DNA from: an uncultured Collinsella sp.
Lineage (GTDB): Bacteria > Actinomycetota > Coriobacteriia > Coriobacteriales > Coriobacteriaceae
DNA length: 5,103 bases
NCBI GenBank assembly: GCA_900556365.1
Contig: USOG01000111.1
Coordinates: 1-5,103 of the forward strand
Direction: 5' to 3'
Shown: positions 4,185 through 5,103 of the stretch, in pieces
Layout of the letters: every line of letters begins with the position of its first letter
How positions within the stretch are numbered: position 1 is the stretch's first letter
Notes under the pieces: model-generated
Told to the model about the DNA's origin: nothing
Databases searched by the model: none
What the model saw: only the letters and a program-made list of their open reading frames with translations
Made by a program: the position numbers and the translations under genes

Positions 4185-4847
4185 ATGGAGACGACCGCAT
4201 GCGGCGATGTACCAAAAACGTTGCAAACCATCGCGTATATCAGCATTCCCAATAGCGCCGATCTTGATTTTTTGCTCTGGGACCTGCAGGATGCCATCGC
4301 CGCCTATGCTCAACTTTCCGGCACCGCACTCCCCCGCCCGGTCGACTTGAAGGCAAATGACGCCGTCAGCGTTGCCGATGGCATCGTGCTGGCCATTGAA
4401 GATGTGGCTGACGATGAGACGTTGACAGCCATCGAGCAGGCGCTTGAGCGCTTTGGCGGTACGGGAACGCGCGTCTATGCCGCGATTCGAGCCGCACAAG
4501 GGGGCACTGAGCGGGCGCGTGGGACCGCCGTTCGCCTGCGCAAGGCATGTGAGCGCTATGGCCAATTGTGGTGTGGCGGCGTTGCCATCTGCGCCGGCAG
4601 CGGCATTGCGGCGCTTCGTCGCTCTCCGCGCATGGGCCTCTTGCGCCGACCATTTTCGGAAGCGATGGATAAGCTTGTGGGCGCTGTGCGCATGGGCTGC
4701 TCCGTCAAGCATGCACAGCGACTTGGCGGCGGCAATGCCGCCAACGTCGACGCCGACGGCGTGGTTTGCGCCGAGCCAGCCGTGCCCGCGCCGATCTGGC
4801 GAGGCGTTCTGAAACGTCTGGGCGCCCACGCTCAAGCAAAAATCTAA
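4185..4847 (+). CDS. Conserved protein, probable flavodoxin-like fold
   Basis: I do not recognise a named family for this 220-residue soluble protein; there is no signal peptide or membrane segment. The C-terminal half, VYAAIRA through ACERYGQLWCGGVAICAG (roughly residues 94-143) and RMGLLRRPFSEAMDKLVGAVR (about 150-170), resembles the end of flavodoxin-fold NAD(P)H-dependent FMN reductase-like proteins. In those a CEKAG-W-GG pattern is followed by a Pro/Gly-rich turn and an ALD-type helix. The N-terminal strand IAYISIP lacks the usual phosphate-binding loop (GSPR-type), so FMN binding is uncertain. The segment ANVDADGVVCAEPAVPAPIW (about 186-205) looks conserved. AAAGGAG ends 5 bp before the ATG at 4185. 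It is divergent from the aminotransferase gene and ends 1 bp from the convergent neighbour. That it is a real gene is well supported; its function is not. Confidence 0.8.
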   Translation: METTACGDVPKTLQTIAYISIPNSADLDFLLWDLQDAIAAYAQLSGTALPRPVDLKANDAVSVADGIVLAIEDVADDETLTAIEQALERFGGTGTRVYAAIRAAQGGTERARGTAVRLRKACERYGQLWCGGVAICAGSGIAALRRSPRMGLLRRPFSEAMDKLVGAVRMGCSVKHAQRLGGGNAANVDADGVVCAEPAVPAPIWRGVLKRLGAHAQAKI

Positions 4848-4848
4848 A

Positions 4849-5103
4849 TTAAATAACAGCCCAGTCAACGGCTTCGTGCCAACGCTCAACAAGACGCTCC
4901 AGGCGCCAGGCGGCATTGGCAGGACTTGTCGAGGGCAGGACGACGGCGGGCAACCCCGTCCGATCTTGCAAGTAGCGTTTATAGAGTCGCCCTGCCGTAC
5001 CGCCGTTACAGACAACGACCTCGATCGGCGCGGCATCGGTAATGCGCTCGATATGTGCCGGCACAACGTTGCGAATGCTCGCGTCGCTCGAGCCCTTAAT
5101 GTC
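4849..5103 (-). CDS. DNA-deoxyinosine (hypoxanthine-DNA) glycosylase, C-terminal part
   Basis: Only the last 84 codons lie in the window; the frame stays open through 5103. The GTG at 5062 is internal, since the upstream frame keeps family-like sequence. The uracil-DNA-glycosylase superfamily 6 type enzymes remove hypoxanthine (deaminated adenine) from DNA. Supporting segments are KGSSDASIR near the right edge, the strand and motif EVVVCNGGTAGRLYKRYL, and the signature LPSTSPANA, followed by a LERLVERW helix typical of the C-terminus. The N-terminal half with the catalytic first motif is outside, so activity cannot be judged. It runs convergently into the flavodoxin-like gene with 1 bp between stop codons. 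Confidence 0.75.
   Translation of the reverse strand, partial: DIKGSSDASIRNVVPAHIERITDAAPIEVVVCNGGTAGRLYKRYLQDRTGLPAVVLPSTSPANAAWRLERLVERWHEAVDWAVI

Noticed and set aside
4116..5066. Long minus-strand frame of 316 codons
   Set aside because: It lies opposite the well-supported gene at 4185-4847 and overlaps the glycosylase frame. Its composition is low-complexity and Arg/Ala-rich, with no family motif; it is a shadow of GC-biased codons.

Overview
The window looks like ordinary chromosome from a high-GC Gram-positive bacterium, most likely a member of the Coriobacteriia such as Collinsella. The taxonomic call rests on codon use, on the recurring Shine-Dalgarno form GAAAGGA in front of four genes, and on the feel of the ribosomal protein sequences. 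No search was possible, so it is moderate at best.

Layout from left to right. Positions 1-169 are AT-richer and hold no gene I can support. They do contain a leftward sigma-70-like promoter (128-156) with a near-consensus LexA/SOS box (114-127) over its predicted start site, so a DNA-damage-inducible gene probably lies just beyond the left edge. Then come three leftward units. The first is galU (UDP-glucose pyrophosphorylase, 223-1131), with its own promoter, structured leader and terminator. The second is the ribosomal stalk operon rplJ-rplL (1926-2447, 1446-1823), closed by a strong terminator. The third is a class I/II PLP-dependent aminotransferase (2955-4091). A rightward gene (4185-4847) starts divergently from the aminotransferase and encodes a protein that looks like a modified flavodoxin fold. 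It ends 1 bp from the end of a leftward gene, cut by the right edge, that encodes the C-terminal half of a DNA-deoxyinosine (hypoxanthine-DNA) glycosylase-like protein.

The most informative noncoding stretch is the 507 bp between rplJ and the aminotransferase. Reading leftward it holds: a hairpin behind the aminotransferase (2905-2931); a large nested inverted repeat made of two head-to-head copies of a roughly 105-bp element (2682-2902), with 35-bp perfect inner arms and 27-bp outer arms; the rplJ promoter, whose -35 hexamer lies inside the outer arm; an L10-leader-like RNA (about 2568-2640); a terminator hairpin with a U-tract (2513-2549); and a strong Shine-Dalgarno sequence. This arrangement fits autoregulation of rplJL by the L10(L12)4 complex through transcription attenuation, with the antiterminator formed from the conserved 3' part of the L10 leader.

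The genes do not form one pathway. They cover translation (L10 and L7/L12), sugar-nucleotide supply (galU), amino-acid metabolism (aminotransferase) and base-excision repair. I found no IS element, CRISPR array, tRNA or rRNA gene. I did not find a new multi-gene system; the points most worth checking are the nested repeat merged with the rplJ promoter, the rplJ attenuator and the SOS box.
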